Positions 54,027 through 63,270 are shown, numbered from the stretch's first letter. The stretch: DNA of 64,000 nt from an uncultured Marvinbryantia sp. (GCA_947630735.1 CANRIR010000002.1:1-64000), one strand, 5' to 3'. The notes: generated by a model not told the origin, from the letters alone. Translations and numbers: made by a program.

Positions 54027-54863
54027 ATGAGTCATTTTAGAAGCAAAACGCTGCTGTTTATTCTTTCCGTTCTCAGCGGCATCATCATCATACTGAGCTT
54101 TGTGGTTGATTTCTCGGTAAATCCGCTGAACTATGTGGCGGGCTATGTGCTGACGCCGCTGCAGTCCGGCATCAACCAGGTGGGCGGATGGCTGTCCGAC
54201 CGCATGGATTATTTTGAGAGCAATCTGGACCTGGCCGCGAAAAACGAGGAGCTGCAGGCCCAGGTGGACGAGCTGACCGTGCAGAACACGCAGCTTCTGC
54301 AGGACCACGAGGAGCTGAACAGTCTGCGCGACCTCTACGAGCTGGACCACAAATATGAGAGCTACGAGAAAGTGGGCGCCAGAGTGATCGCGCGGGAGAA
54401 CGCCGGAAACTGGTTCAGCATCTTTACCATCGATAAGGGGAGCGACGACGGGCTGGCCGTGGATATGAACGTGCTGGCCGGCGCCGGGCTGGCCGGCATC
54501 ATTACGGATGTGGGCCCGAACTGGGCGAAGGTCCGCTCCGTCATAGACGATTACAGCAACGTGAGCGCGGAGATCACGGAAACCGGCGACACCTGCATCA
54601 TCGCGGGCAGCCTGGACCTGATCGACGACGGAAAGATCAACCTGGTGAAGCTGAACGATCCGGATTCCGAGGCGAAGGCCGGGGACACCGTGGTGACGTC
54701 CCACATCAGCGACAAGTTCCTTCCCGGCATCCTGATCGGCTACATCAGCGAGATCCAGACGGATCCCAACAACCTGACCCGCTCCGGCTATATCTCCCCG
54801 GTGGTGGATTTCAAGGATATCAAGGAAGTGCTGGTCATCAAGAACCTGAAGCAGTCCATATAA
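54027..54863 (+). CDS. mreC: Rod-shape protein MreC
   Basis: 278 residues: one N-terminal membrane helix (about 9-30), a coiled coil (about 65-105; NEELQAQVDELTVQN) and two beta-barrel domains with ARENAGNWFSIFTIDKG and AGLAGIITDVGPNWAKV. It links MreB to the wall enzymes outside the membrane. 25 bp after mreB and 13 bp before mreD, so clearly one operon. Confidence 0.93.
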   Translation: MSHFRSKTLLFILSVLSGIIIILSFVVDFSVNPLNYVAGYVLTPLQSGINQVGGWLSDRMDYFESNLDLAAKNEELQAQVDELTVQNTQLLQDHEELNSLRDLYELDHKYESYEKVGARVIARENAGNWFSIFTIDKGSDDGLAVDMNVLAGAGLAGIITDVGPNWAKVRSVIDDYSNVSAEITETGDTCIIAGSLDLIDDGKINLVKLNDPDSEAKAGDTVVTSHISDKFLPGILIGYISEIQTDPNNLTRSGYISPVVDFKDIKEVLVIKNLKQSI

Positions 54864-54876
54864 CGGAGGCGGCGAT

Positions 54877-55407
54877 ATGAGAACGAAACTGATCATCCTC
54901 GGCACCATGCTCCTGTGCCTGCTCCTGCAGTGCTCACTGCTCCCGGCGATCTCCATCGCGTCCGTGACGCCCAACCTGATGATCATCTTTACGGCGTCCT
55001 TCGGGCTGATGCGCGGGAAGCGGTCCGGGCTCCTGCTGGGCTTTCTGGGCGGTCTCCTGACGGATCTCCTTCTGGGGAGCCAGGGCGGACTGTTCGTGGG
55101 GCTGCGCGCGTTTGTATATATGTACATCGGTTATTTCAGCGGTTTCTGCTACCATATTTTTTATGACGACGATATCAAGATGCCGGTAGTGCTGGCGGCG
55201 GCCGGCGATCTGGCATACGGTTTTCTGTTTTATGTCAGCCAGTTCCTGCTGCGCGGCAGAGTAGATTTTTTCTTTTATCTGCGCCGGATCATCCTGCCGG
55301 AGACCGTCTATACGGTGCTTCTGACGCTTGTGTGCTACCGGCTGTTCCTGCTGCTGAACCAGAAACTTGACATCATGGATAAGAGGAGTGTAGGCAGTTT
55401 TGTTTAA
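54877..55407 (+). CDS. mreD: Rod-shape protein MreD
   Basis: 176 residues, five to six membrane helices; PNLMIIFTASFGLMRGKRSG and the GFLGGLLTDLLLGSQGG loop are MreD features. It is a membrane partner of MreC. GGAGGCGG precedes the ATG. Its 3' end overlaps the start of the pbp2 gene by 8 bp. Confidence 0.9.
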   Translation: MRTKLIILGTMLLCLLLQCSLLPAISIASVTPNLMIIFTASFGLMRGKRSGLLLGFLGGLLTDLLLGSQGGLFVGLRAFVYMYIGYFSGFCYHIFYDDDIKMPVVLAAAGDLAYGFLFYVSQFLLRGRVDFFFYLRRIILPETVYTVLLTLVCYRLFLLLNQKLDIMDKRSVGSFV

Positions 55408-58354
55408 GCGTATCCGGAAATATTTTGCAAGATCCATCCATTCCAGGATGCTGATCCTCGCCGTGCTGTTCGTGGGGATATCCTTTCTGCTGATCAACAG
55501 GCTGTTTGACCTGCAGATCGTCAACGGGGAGTCCTATCTGAACAATTTTACCACACAGATCAAGCGGGAGACCAGCATCGCCAGCACGCGCGGCTGCATC
55601 TATGACAGCGACAACAATCTGATCGCCTACAATAAACTGGCCTACGACGTCACGTTCCAGGACATGGGGAGCTACTCGAGCCGCGCGCAGAGGAACCTGT
55701 ATATCAACGGCTATCTCTATAAGATCATGCAGATCCTTTACGCAAACGGCGACGACGTCTATACGGATTTTGCCATAGACATCAACGACGCGGGTCAGTA
55801 TGAGTTTACCAGGAGCGGTTATAACCTGCTGCGCTTTAAGGCGGACGTCTACGGCAGGATCTACACGGAGGCGCCGGACGGGGTGGAACCGACGGATGAG
55901 AGCGTGCTGCAGGCCTCCGAGGCCGCGGTGACGCCGGAGGAGATGATGCGCCAGCTCGGCTCCGAGGACTGGTACGGCGTGACGGAGCACTATACCGCAG
56001 AAGAGTGGGCGGAGTTCGGCGTGTCGCCGGATGAGGTGGCGCAGTATGAGCTCCCGCAGGATCTCTCCAGGGAGGACTGCCTGAAGCTGGTCGCCCTGCG
56101 CAGCGCCATCAACCAGAACAGCTATCAGAAATATCTGCCCACCACCATTGCGAAGGACATCTCCGACCGGTCCATGTCCAGCCTGATGGAGAGCAAGGGC
56201 TATTATGTGGGCGTGGATGTGACGGAGAGCTCCATCCGCATCTACAACGAAAGCCCCTATTATTCCAATATCATCGGCTATACCGGCCGGCCCTCCGCGG
56301 AGGAGATCGAATCTCTGAACGACGAGCTCGGGCATGACGCCTACGATATGACGGACATCATCGGCAAGGTGGGGCTGGAGCGGTATTTTGAGACGCAGCT
56401 GCAGGGAACCGACGGCAAAAAGGTGATCTACGTGGACAACCTGGGCAAGGTCCTGAAGGAGGATTCCGTGGTGGAACCCCAGGCCGGGAGCGATCTCTAC
56501 CTGACGATCAAGACGGACTACCAGAAGGCGGCCTACCACCTGCTGGAGCAGTACATCGCCGGTATTATCTACAAGAATACGCTGGATATGAAAGAGATCG
56601 ACACGGAGGGCATCACCGAGGATGAGATCCGTATTCCCGTGTACGATCTGTACTACGCGCTGATCGAGAACAATGTCCTCAGTGTGACGCACATGGAGGC
56701 CGCGGACGCGACCCCGCTGGAGCAGGAGGTCTACCGGATGCTCCAGACGAGGGAGGCGCAGATCTTCAGCGAGCTCAAGTCAGAGCTTTTGTCGGAGGAG
56801 CCGCATCCCTACAAGGATCTCTCCAAGGCCATGAAGGTCTATATGACCTACCTGACCGACACCACGCTGCCGGAGCTGGGCATCCTGAAGACGGACGCCA
56901 TCGACCAGACAGACAAGACCTATATCGCCTGGGCGGTGGATGAGACCATCAGCCTGCGGGAATACCTCACCTACGCCATCTCCAAGGACTGGCTGGATGT
57001 GACGGGCATCATGGAGGAGAGCGACTACTGGAATTCCAACGAGATCTTCACCAATCTGTGCGATTATCTCGAGGAATATGTCAAGACGGACCACAATTTC
57101 AGCAAGAAAGTGTATAAATACATGGTGGAGGACGACACCTTAAGCCCGGCCGTCCTGTGCAGGCTCCTGTTTGACCAGGGCGTTCTGGAAAAGAACGATT
57201 CGGAATACGCCGGCCTTGCGGACGGCAGTATATACGCCTACGACTTCATCATGGAAAAACTGTATGACCTGGAGATCCCGCCCTCCAAATTTGCCGTGGC
57301 CCCGTGTTCCGGCTCCCTTGTGCTGGTAGATCCGAACAACGGGAACGTGCTCGCCTGCGCGACCTACCCGGCCTACGACAACAACCGTCTCGCGAACGAT
57401 ATGGACGAGGAATACTTCGAGGAGCTGATCCTGGACGGTTCCAGCCCCTTCTACAATAAGGCGACCCAGGAGCTGACTGCTCCCGGCTCCACCTACAAGA
57501 TGGTGACCAGCGTGGCCGGCGTCATGGAAGGCGTTGTGGGCGTGGACGAGGGCATCGTCTGCAGCGGCAAATTTGACGCGGTAGACCCGCCCATCAACTG
57601 CTGGATCTATCCGGGGGCCCACGGCGCGATCACGCTCTCCACGGCCCTGCAGGAATCCTGCAACTATTATTTCAACACCATCGGCGTCCGCTTAGGCGAC
57701 GTGGGCAATGCGGACGGGGAGCTGGACGACGCCACGGGCGTGGAAAAGCTGCGCAAATATGCCTCCCTGTTCGGATTTGATGAGGAATCCGGCATCGAGA
57801 TGGATGAGAGCACGCCCCAGATATCCGATTACGCCATGGCGCCTTCCGCCATGGGACAGGGCCGGAACGCCTACGCCACCGTGCAGCTCGCGAAATATGT
57901 GGCGACCGTGGCGAACCGCGGCACCTGCTACGACCTTACGCTTCTGGACAAGATCACGGACTCCGAGGGCAGAACCCTCGTGCAGAAAGAACCTGTGGTG
58001 CACAGCTACGTGGACGGCACGGAATATATGTGGGATGCCATCCATCTCGGCATGAACATGATGGTCCGCACCAACATGTACATGAAGGATGTGGGGATCA
58101 ACATGGCCGGCAAGACAGGTACGGCGGAGGAGACCGGCGTTCCCAGCCACGCGCTGTTCGTCGGGTTCGCGCCTCTCGAGAACCCGGAGGTGGCCATCGC
58201 CTGCCGCATCACAAACGGTTATACATCCGCGAACTCCGCGCTTCTCGCACGCGATATGATACGATATATCTTCAACCTGCAGGATCCGGACGAGCTGATC
58301 ACCGGACACGCATCGGTCTACCAGGGTACCATCAGCGGAGCGAGAACAGACTAA
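55400..58354 (+). CDS. mrdA: Penicillin-binding protein 2, large clostridial form
   Basis: 984 residues, class B PBP: one N-terminal membrane helix, the dimerisation domain (RETSIASTRGCIYD at about 57), then the transpeptidase with SxxK Ser697-Lys700 (APGSTYKM), SCN (about 755) and KTGT at 905. As I recall typical PBP2 is about 600-700 residues; here about 250-300 extra residues, rich in Glu, Asp and Tyr, lie between the dimerisation core and transpeptidase (about 385-640). It cross-links lateral wall with RodA. TTG start, AGAGGAG upstream. Confidence 0.92.
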   Translation: MFKRIRKYFARSIHSRMLILAVLFVGISFLLINRLFDLQIVNGESYLNNFTTQIKRETSIASTRGCIYDSDNNLIAYNKLAYDVTFQDMGSYSSRAQRNLYINGYLYKIMQILYANGDDVYTDFAIDINDAGQYEFTRSGYNLLRFKADVYGRIYTEAPDGVEPTDESVLQASEAAVTPEEMMRQLGSEDWYGVTEHYTAEEWAEFGVSPDEVAQYELPQDLSREDCLKLVALRSAINQNSYQKYLPTTIAKDISDRSMSSLMESKGYYVGVDVTESSIRIYNESPYYSNIIGYTGRPSAEEIESLNDELGHDAYDMTDIIGKVGLERYFETQLQGTDGKKVIYVDNLGKVLKEDSVVEPQAGSDLYLTIKTDYQKAAYHLLEQYIAGIIYKNTLDMKEIDTEGITEDEIRIPVYDLYYALIENNVLSVTHMEAADATPLEQEVYRMLQTREAQIFSELKSELLSEEPHPYKDLSKAMKVYMTYLTDTTLPELGILKTDAIDQTDKTYIAWAVDETISLREYLTYAISKDWLDVTGIMEESDYWNSNEIFTNLCDYLEEYVKTDHNFSKKVYKYMVEDDTLSPAVLCRLLFDQGVLEKNDSEYAGLADGSIYAYDFIMEKLYDLEIPPSKFAVAPCSGSLVLVDPNNGNVLACATYPAYDNNRLANDMDEEYFEELILDGSSPFYNKATQELTAPGSTYKMVTSVAGVMEGVVGVDEGIVCSGKFDAVDPPINCWIYPGAHGAITLSTALQESCNYYFNTIGVRLGDVGNADGELDDATGVEKLRKYASLFGFDEESGIEMDESTPQISDYAMAPSAMGQGRNAYATVQLAKYVATVANRGTCYDLTLLDKITDSEGRTLVQKEPVVHSYVDGTEYMWDAIHLGMNMMVRTNMYMKDVGINMAGKTGTAEETGVPSHALFVGFAPLENPEVAIACRITNGYTSANSALLARDMIRYIFNLQDPDELITGHASVYQGTISGARTD

Positions 58355-58373
58355 GCATCGGGAGAGTGGGGTT

Positions 58374-59069
58374 ATGAATCAAAGTCCGGTCATCATCAAG
58401 AGCAACCGCTACGGACTCATCGTCCGGCTGGACGCCGCCATGCCGTTTCCGGATCTTCTGGAGGCGGTCGGCAAAAAATTTTCCGAGTCCGCAAAATTTT
58501 TTCAGGGCGCCAGCATGGCGGTCACGTTTCAGGGCCGCGTCCTGACAAACGATCAGGAAAATCGGCTGGTCAATGCGATCGAGGCGGCATCCGGCATCCA
58601 CATCGTCTGCATCGTGGACGAGCGCCCGCAGGAGGAGGCCTACTATGAGCAGGCCATCCGCAGGGCGCAGGAGCAGCAGAATACCAGCGACGGCCAGTTT
58701 TACCGCGGAAACCTGCGCTCCGGCCAGAGCATGGAAACGGACGCCAGCATCGTGGTGCTGGGGGACATCCATCCGGGCGCGTCCATCACCTCCCGGGGAA
58801 ATGTGGTGGTCCTCGGCTCCTGCCGCGGAAATGTGTACGCCGGCGCGTCCGGCGACCGCAGCTGCTTTGTGGCTGCCCTGGTGATGAAGCCCATGCAGAT
58901 CCGCATCGCGGATAAGATGGCCAGGAGCGCCATCACCAAGCGGTCCGACAGCACGGAATATGCCCTGGACCCCAAGATCGCCTACGTAAAAGATGACCAT
59001 ATCTATGTGAAGAACCTGGTGCACAGCACCCTGCGGGATATTCTCGGCAGCACGGAAGAGGAAAGCTAG
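58374..59069 (+). CDS. minC: Septum-site inhibitor MinC
   Basis: 231 residues: a poorly conserved N-terminal FtsZ-binding domain and a C-terminal beta-helix (about 105-205) with LRSGQSMETDASIVVLGDIHPG split as LRSGQSMETDASIVVLGD and GASITSRGNVVVLGSCRGNVYAG in parts (SRGNVVVLGSCRGNVYAG). It blocks FtsZ polymerisation away from midcell when bound to MinD. Starts 19 bp after pbp2. Confidence 0.92.
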   Translation: MNQSPVIIKSNRYGLIVRLDAAMPFPDLLEAVGKKFSESAKFFQGASMAVTFQGRVLTNDQENRLVNAIEAASGIHIVCIVDERPQEEAYYEQAIRRAQEQQNTSDGQFYRGNLRSGQSMETDASIVVLGDIHPGASITSRGNVVVLGSCRGNVYAGASGDRSCFVAALVMKPMQIRIADKMARSAITKRSDSTEYALDPKIAYVKDDHIYVKNLVHSTLRDILGSTEEES

Positions 59070-59144
59070 AAGAACGCCGGATCCGTTATGCCGGCATAGG
59101 ATGAAGCGGGAAATTCCCAATTTATGCTATGTGGAGGATGAAAC

Positions 59145-59936
59145 ATGAGTGAAGTGATCGTAGTCACGTCCGGAAAGGGCGGCGTCGGGAAGACGACAGC
59201 CACCGCCAACATCGGCACCGGACTGGCGAAAATGAATAAAAAGACGGTGCTGGTGGACACCGATATCGGCCTTCGGAACCTGGATGTGGTGATGGGGCTG
59301 GAAAACCGCATCGTCTACAACCTGGTGGACGTGGTGGAGGGCAACTGCCGGCTGAAGCAGGCCCTGATCCGGGACAAGCATTATCCCACCCTCTACCTCC
59401 TTCCGGCCGCGCAGACCAGGGACAAATCGGCCGTGACGCCGGAACAGATGGAAAAACTTACCGAGGAGCTTAAGGCTCACTTTGATTATATCCTGCTGGA
59501 CTGCCCGGCCGGCATCGAGCAGGGCTTCCGGAACGCGGTGGCCGGCGCGGACCGCGCCGTGGTCGTCACCACGCCCGAGGTTTCCGCCATCCGGGACGCG
59601 GACCGCATCATCGGCCTTCTGGAGGCCGGCGGCATGAAGCAGATCGATCTGCTGATCAACCGCCTGCGGCCGGATCTGATCAGCCGCGGGGATATGATGT
59701 CGGTGGAGGACGTGTGCGAGATCCTCGCCATTCCTCTTATAGGGGCCGTGCCGGACGACACGAACATCGTGGTCTCCACCAATCAGGGGGAGCCGTTGGC
59801 CGGCAATGGGACGCCTTCCGGCCAGGCATTTTTCAACGTGGCCCGCAGAGTGACAGGGGAGGCGGTGGACATCCCGGATCTTTCGAGAGAGACTTCGTTT
59901 TTTGGCAGAGTGAAAGCATTCTTTCGGAAAGGATAG
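59145..59936 (+). CDS. minD: Septum-site ATPase MinD
   Basis: 263 residues: deviant Walker A SGKGGVGKTTATANIG at residue 9, DTDIGLRNLDVVMG, and a C-terminal amphipathic membrane helix (FFGRVKAFFRKG). ATP-bound MinD dimerises on the membrane and carries MinC; MinE stimulates its ATPase. A 75-bp gap separates it from minC, with a small GCCGG/CCGGC hairpin and a TATGCT sequence that could be an internal promoter; not strong. GGAGGATG precedes the ATG. Confidence 0.96.
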   Translation: MSEVIVVTSGKGGVGKTTATANIGTGLAKMNKKTVLVDTDIGLRNLDVVMGLENRIVYNLVDVVEGNCRLKQALIRDKHYPTLYLLPAAQTRDKSAVTPEQMEKLTEELKAHFDYILLDCPAGIEQGFRNAVAGADRAVVVTTPEVSAIRDADRIIGLLEAGGMKQIDLLINRLRPDLISRGDMMSVEDVCEILAIPLIGAVPDDTNIVVSTNQGEPLAGNGTPSGQAFFNVARRVTGEAVDIPDLSRETSFFGRVKAFFRKG

Positions 59937-59939
59937 GGC

Positions 59940-60182
59940 ATGGCCATGAGTACACGCAGGACTTCGGGGACGATCGCGAAGAACCGGCTGGAGCACATGC
60001 TGATCTCAGACAAGATGCAGGTGGATCCGGAGGTTCTGGCTCAGATGAAACGGGAGATCCGCTCTGTGATCCGCAAGTATGTGAATGCGGAGCACACGCG
60101 CCTGGATGTACAGATACGGCTGATAAACGAGACAAGCCAAGGGGAAGAAAATGTTAAAACAATACAGATTAAGGGATTATAA
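59940..60182 (+). CDS. minE: Topological specificity factor MinE
   Basis: 80 residues: a basic N-terminus, the anti-MinCD helix region (AKNRLEHMLISDKMQ), then an EVLAQMKREIRSVIRKYVN-like dimer domain. It drives MinD oscillation in rods. It starts 3 bp after minD. Its last 32 bp overlap the beginning of rodA in a different frame, joining the division-site and elongation genes directly. Confidence 0.88.
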   Translation: MAMSTRRTSGTIAKNRLEHMLISDKMQVDPEVLAQMKREIRSVIRKYVNAEHTRLDVQIRLINETSQGEENVKTIQIKGL

Positions 60183-61254
60183 ATTCAGGCTGGTGCTGTG
60201 GGTGACCATGCTGTCGGTCATCGGGATCCTGGTGATCGGGAGCGCGGACGGGAGCCTTCAGAACAAGCAGATCGCCGGTCTGGTGGGCGGCCTGGTCCTG
60301 ATGATCATCGTGTCGCTGGTGGATTATGTGTGGCTGCTGAAATTTTACTGGATCTTTTATCTGGCCGGACTCGGCCTTCTGATCGCGGTCATTTTCATGG
60401 GCGTGAGCGCCAACAACGCCACGCGGTGGCTGAATATCGGCGGCATCCAGATGCAGCCCTCCGATCTGATGAAGATCTTTCTGCTGCTGTTTTTCGCGCA
60501 GTTTTTCAGCAAACACGAGGACGATCTGAGCAGCTTCAAGACCATTATAAAGGCCGTCGTCATCGTGGCGGTGCCCGCGTTCCTGATCTTAAAGCAGCCG
60601 AACCTGTCCACCTGCATCCTGACCCTGCTGGTGTTCTGCGCCACCTATTTCGTGGCGGGCCTCAGTTATAAGGTGATCGCCGGCATCCTGCTCGTGGGCG
60701 CGCCGCTCATAGCCATCCTGGTCGGGATCGTGCTGCGGCCCGGGCAGACCCTGATCGAAAATTATCAGCTGGTCCGCATCCTGGCGTGGCTCTACCCGGA
60801 GCAGTACCCGGACGAGGCCAGACAGCAGTTAAATTCTATCATCGCCATCGGTTCCGGCCAACTCTACGGGAAAGGCTTAGAGAACACGGCGGTGAACTCC
60901 GTCAAAAACGCGAACCTCCTGTCGGAGGCGCAGACGGACTTTATCTTTGCGGTGGTCGGAGAGGAGCTCGGGTTCCTCGGCTGCTGCGTGATCATCATTC
61001 TTGAGATTCTTATTGTTCTGGAATGTATCTGGATCGGGCGGAACGCCCGGGAATTTTCAGGTACGGTACTGTGCTGCGGAATGGGGGCGCTGATCGGTAT
61101 CCAGAGCATTATGAATATATGTGTTGCAACCGGCCTCATGCCGAACACCGGGCTGCCGCTGCCGTTTGTCAGCTCCGGCCTGACTTCTCTGATGACATTG
61201 TTCATCGGCATCGGACTGGTACTGAATGTGGGGCTTCAGGTAAAGAAATACTGA
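60151..61254 (+). CDS. rodA: SEDS peptidoglycan polymerase RodA
   Basis: 367 residues, ten membrane helices, SEDS family: the large loop region IAIGSGQLYGKGL and EAQTDFIFAVVGEELGFLG, and the C-terminal TGLMPNTGLPLPFVSSGLTSL. RodA polymerises lipid II for lateral wall, paired with PBP2 encoded upstream. ATG 60151 has AAGGGGAA 5-12 bases before, inside minE. RodA rather than FtsW or SpoVE is assigned from the mre/pbp2 neighbourhood. Confidence 0.92.
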   Translation: MLKQYRLRDYKFRLVLWVTMLSVIGILVIGSADGSLQNKQIAGLVGGLVLMIIVSLVDYVWLLKFYWIFYLAGLGLLIAVIFMGVSANNATRWLNIGGIQMQPSDLMKIFLLLFFAQFFSKHEDDLSSFKTIIKAVVIVAVPAFLILKQPNLSTCILTLLVFCATYFVAGLSYKVIAGILLVGAPLIAILVGIVLRPGQTLIENYQLVRILAWLYPEQYPDEARQQLNSIIAIGSGQLYGKGLENTAVNSVKNANLLSEAQTDFIFAVVGEELGFLGCCVIIILEILIVLECIWIGRNAREFSGTVLCCGMGALIGIQSIMNICVATGLMPNTGLPLPFVSSGLTSLMTLFIGIGLVLNVGLQVKKY

Positions 61255-61282
61255 ATATGGTGCAAAAAGGAGGCGGTTTTAC

Positions 61283-61678
61283 ATGAACATCGGGTTAATT
61301 GCGCACGATTCCAAAAAGGGGCTGATGCAGAATCTGTGTATCGCCTACCGCGGGATCCTGAGCAGAAATGCACTGTTTGCGACGAATACTACCGGACGCC
61401 TGGTGGAAGAAGTGACGGGAATGAATATCACAAAATATCTTTCCGGCCATCTGGGGGGCGTCCATCAAATGGCCGCGCAGATCGAACAGAATCAGATGGA
61501 TATGGTGATCTTTCTGCGCGATCCGCTGCAGCCCAAATCCCATGAACCGGATATCAAGAACGTGTTCCGGCTTTGTGACACCTACAATGTGCCGCTGGCC
61601 ACAAACCTGGCGACGGCGGAAATGCTGATCAAATCCTTAGACAGAGGAGAGTTAGAGTGGCGTGAGATGTACAGATAA
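61283..61678 (+). CDS. Methylglyoxal synthase-like protein lacking the catalytic Asp
   Basis: 131 residues with the MgsA fold: IGLIAHDSKK at the start, FATNTTGR, FLRDPLQ, SHEPD and ATNLATAEMLI. In E. coli MgsA the catalytic base Asp71 is in GPMGGDQQ; the matching segment here is GHLGGVHQ, so Val60 replaces it, and the next Gln is His. Other phosphate and substrate residues (HD, TT, H/D of HEPD) are kept, and the C-terminal ~20 residues of the E. coli enzyme are missing. Methylglyoxal production is doubtful. AAAGGAGG precedes it. Confidence 0.8.
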   Translation: MNIGLIAHDSKKGLMQNLCIAYRGILSRNALFATNTTGRLVEEVTGMNITKYLSGHLGGVHQMAAQIEQNQMDMVIFLRDPLQPKSHEPDIKNVFRLCDTYNVPLATNLATAEMLIKSLDRGELEWREMYR

Positions 61679-62732
61679 TCCTGCAGAGGACAACCGGCGC
61701 TCCGCGCGCAGAAAACAGAGAAAGACCCAGCGGCTCCACGCGGTCTTAAGTGTGATCCTTGCCGTGTGCCTGCTGCTGTTCGCGGGTGCGCTGGTCTACC
61801 GCTTTTTATTCCGCTCCCATGAGCTGAAACTGACAGATCCCTATAACATCACCAGCAGCAGTTATGGCGTGCGCGTGTCGGCGGCGTATGAGAACCGCGC
61901 GCTCCCGTTTACGGACGGGCTGTGCGTGACGGCCTCGGACGTGCCCGCGGACGGGGTTTCCCTGGACAATGCGACCGCCGGCGCACTGATGGATCTGTCG
62001 GACGCGGAGGTTTTATATGCAAAGAATGTCCATGAGCGGTTATATCCCGCCAGCCTGACGAAGATCATGACCGCCCTGGTCGCCTTAAAATACGGGAACC
62101 TGGACGATCTGATCACGGTAGACGAGGCGGCTCTGGACATTGATCCGGAATCATCGGTCTGCTATCTGGCCTACGGCGACCAGTACACTCTGCGCCAGCT
62201 CCTCTACGGGCTTTTGATCGCATCCGGAAACGACGCGGCGAATGCCATCGCCCAGCATGTGGGCGGGACGATCGAGGATTTCGTCCAGATGATGAACCAG
62301 GAGGCCTATGAGATCGGCGCCACAAATACGCATTTTACCAACGCGCACGGCCTGCAGGACGAGGAGCATTACACGACCCCCTACGACATTTACCTGATCT
62401 TCCAGGAAGCCCTGAAATATGACGTGTTCGCGGACGCCATCAACCAGCAGAGCTATACCGTGACGTATCTGGATTCCTTAGGCGACTCGTATGAGAGGAC
62501 CTGGTTCGCCACCAGCTATTACTTTACCGGAGCGGCACAGGCGCCGGACGGCGTGACGGTCTACGGCGGCAAAACGGGCACCACGGATGAGGCGGGCGCA
62601 TGCCTGTCCCTGCTGACGAAGGATGATTTCGGAAATTCTTATTTCAGCATCATCATGCATTCTGACAACCGGGATAACCTCTATCTTCAAATGAATGAGC
62701 TTCTGTCCATCATCAGCAAAAAACAGTTGTAA
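61662..62732 (+). CDS. D-alanyl-D-alanine carboxypeptidase (DacF/PBP5-like)
   Basis: 356 residues: one N-terminal membrane helix (about 26-47), then the S11 peptidase fold with SxxK Ser131-Lys134 (YPASLTKIMTAL), SGN (IASGNDAAN) and KTG (GGKTGTTDEAG). It trims the terminal D-Ala of peptidoglycan stems. The signal helix is uncleaved or has no clear site, so it may be anchored. GTG 61662 overlaps the mgsA-like gene by 17 bp. Last gene of the wall operon. Confidence 0.88.
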   Translation: MRCTDNPAEDNRRSARRKQRKTQRLHAVLSVILAVCLLLFAGALVYRFLFRSHELKLTDPYNITSSSYGVRVSAAYENRALPFTDGLCVTASDVPADGVSLDNATAGALMDLSDAEVLYAKNVHERLYPASLTKIMTALVALKYGNLDDLITVDEAALDIDPESSVCYLAYGDQYTLRQLLYGLLIASGNDAANAIAQHVGGTIEDFVQMMNQEAYEIGATNTHFTNAHGLQDEEHYTTPYDIYLIFQEALKYDVFADAINQQSYTVTYLDSLGDSYERTWFATSYYFTGAAQAPDGVTVYGGKTGTTDEAGACLSLLTKDDFGNSYFSIIMHSDNRDNLYLQMNELLSIISKKQL

Positions 62733-62755
62733 TTTGTTACGCCGTGCATTATAAT
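62727..62755 (+). promoter_or_regulatory. Promoter of the small P-loop gene
   Basis: TTGTAA (62727-62732), 17 bp, TATAAT (62750-62755). The -35 overlaps the stop codon of the carboxypeptidase gene. The P-loop gene starts 39 bp downstream after AAGGAGGAG. Confidence 0.8.
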
Positions 62756-62794
62756 TGACTTATAGGAAACACGAAACTGAAGGAGGAGATTACA

Positions 62795-63214
62795 ATGATA
62801 CAGATCATCGCAGGCAACAAAGGAAAAGGAAAGACAAAATATTTACTTGAAAAAGTAAACACGGAAATCAAGTCTGTACACGGTAATATCGTATATTTGG
62901 ACAAGAGTTCACAGCATATGTATGAGCTGAACAATAAGGTGCGTCTGATCGACCTTTCAGAATTTATGCTGGACAACGCGGATGCCTTTATCGGTTTTAT
63001 CTGCGGTATCATTTCCCAGGATCACGATCTGGAGCAGATGTATCTTGACAGTTTCCTGAAGATCGCACATGTGGATCAGGAGACCGTCGCCCCCATGTTA
63101 GATAAATTGGAAGAAATCGGTAAGAAATATGATGTGACCTTTATTCTCAGCATTTCTCTGGACAGCCATCAGCTTCCGGAGAAGATGCAGGGCAGCGTCA
63201 TTGTTTCACTGTGA
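62795..63214 (+). CDS. Small P-loop protein, unknown function
   Basis: 139 residues. Walker A GNKGKGKT sits at residues 7-14 after a hydrophobic strand; a second strand FILSISLD (about 119-126) could stand for Walker B, with Asp at its end. No other ATPase motif, signal or membrane helix is seen. The gene is visibly more AT-rich than its neighbours and is bounded by a strong promoter and an intrinsic terminator, so it is monocistronic and probably well expressed. I recall similar short proteins in clostridia being loosely annotated as PilT-like; nothing here supports pili. Confidence 0.75.
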   Translation: MIQIIAGNKGKGKTKYLLEKVNTEIKSVHGNIVYLDKSSQHMYELNNKVRLIDLSEFMLDNADAFIGFICGIISQDHDLEQMYLDSFLKIAHVDQETVAPMLDKLEEIGKKYDVTFILSISLDSHQLPEKMQGSVIVSL

Positions 63215-63237
63215 TCATAGCTACATAACAGCATTTT

Positions 63238-63270
63238 ATGCCGGATGAATTTATTTATCCGGCATTTTTT
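63238..63270 (+). terminator. Intrinsic terminator after the P-loop gene
   Basis: ATGCCGGAT (63238-63246) pairs with ATCCGGCAT (63257-63265), nine pairs with a 10-nt loop, followed by a T run to 63270. Confidence 0.9.
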
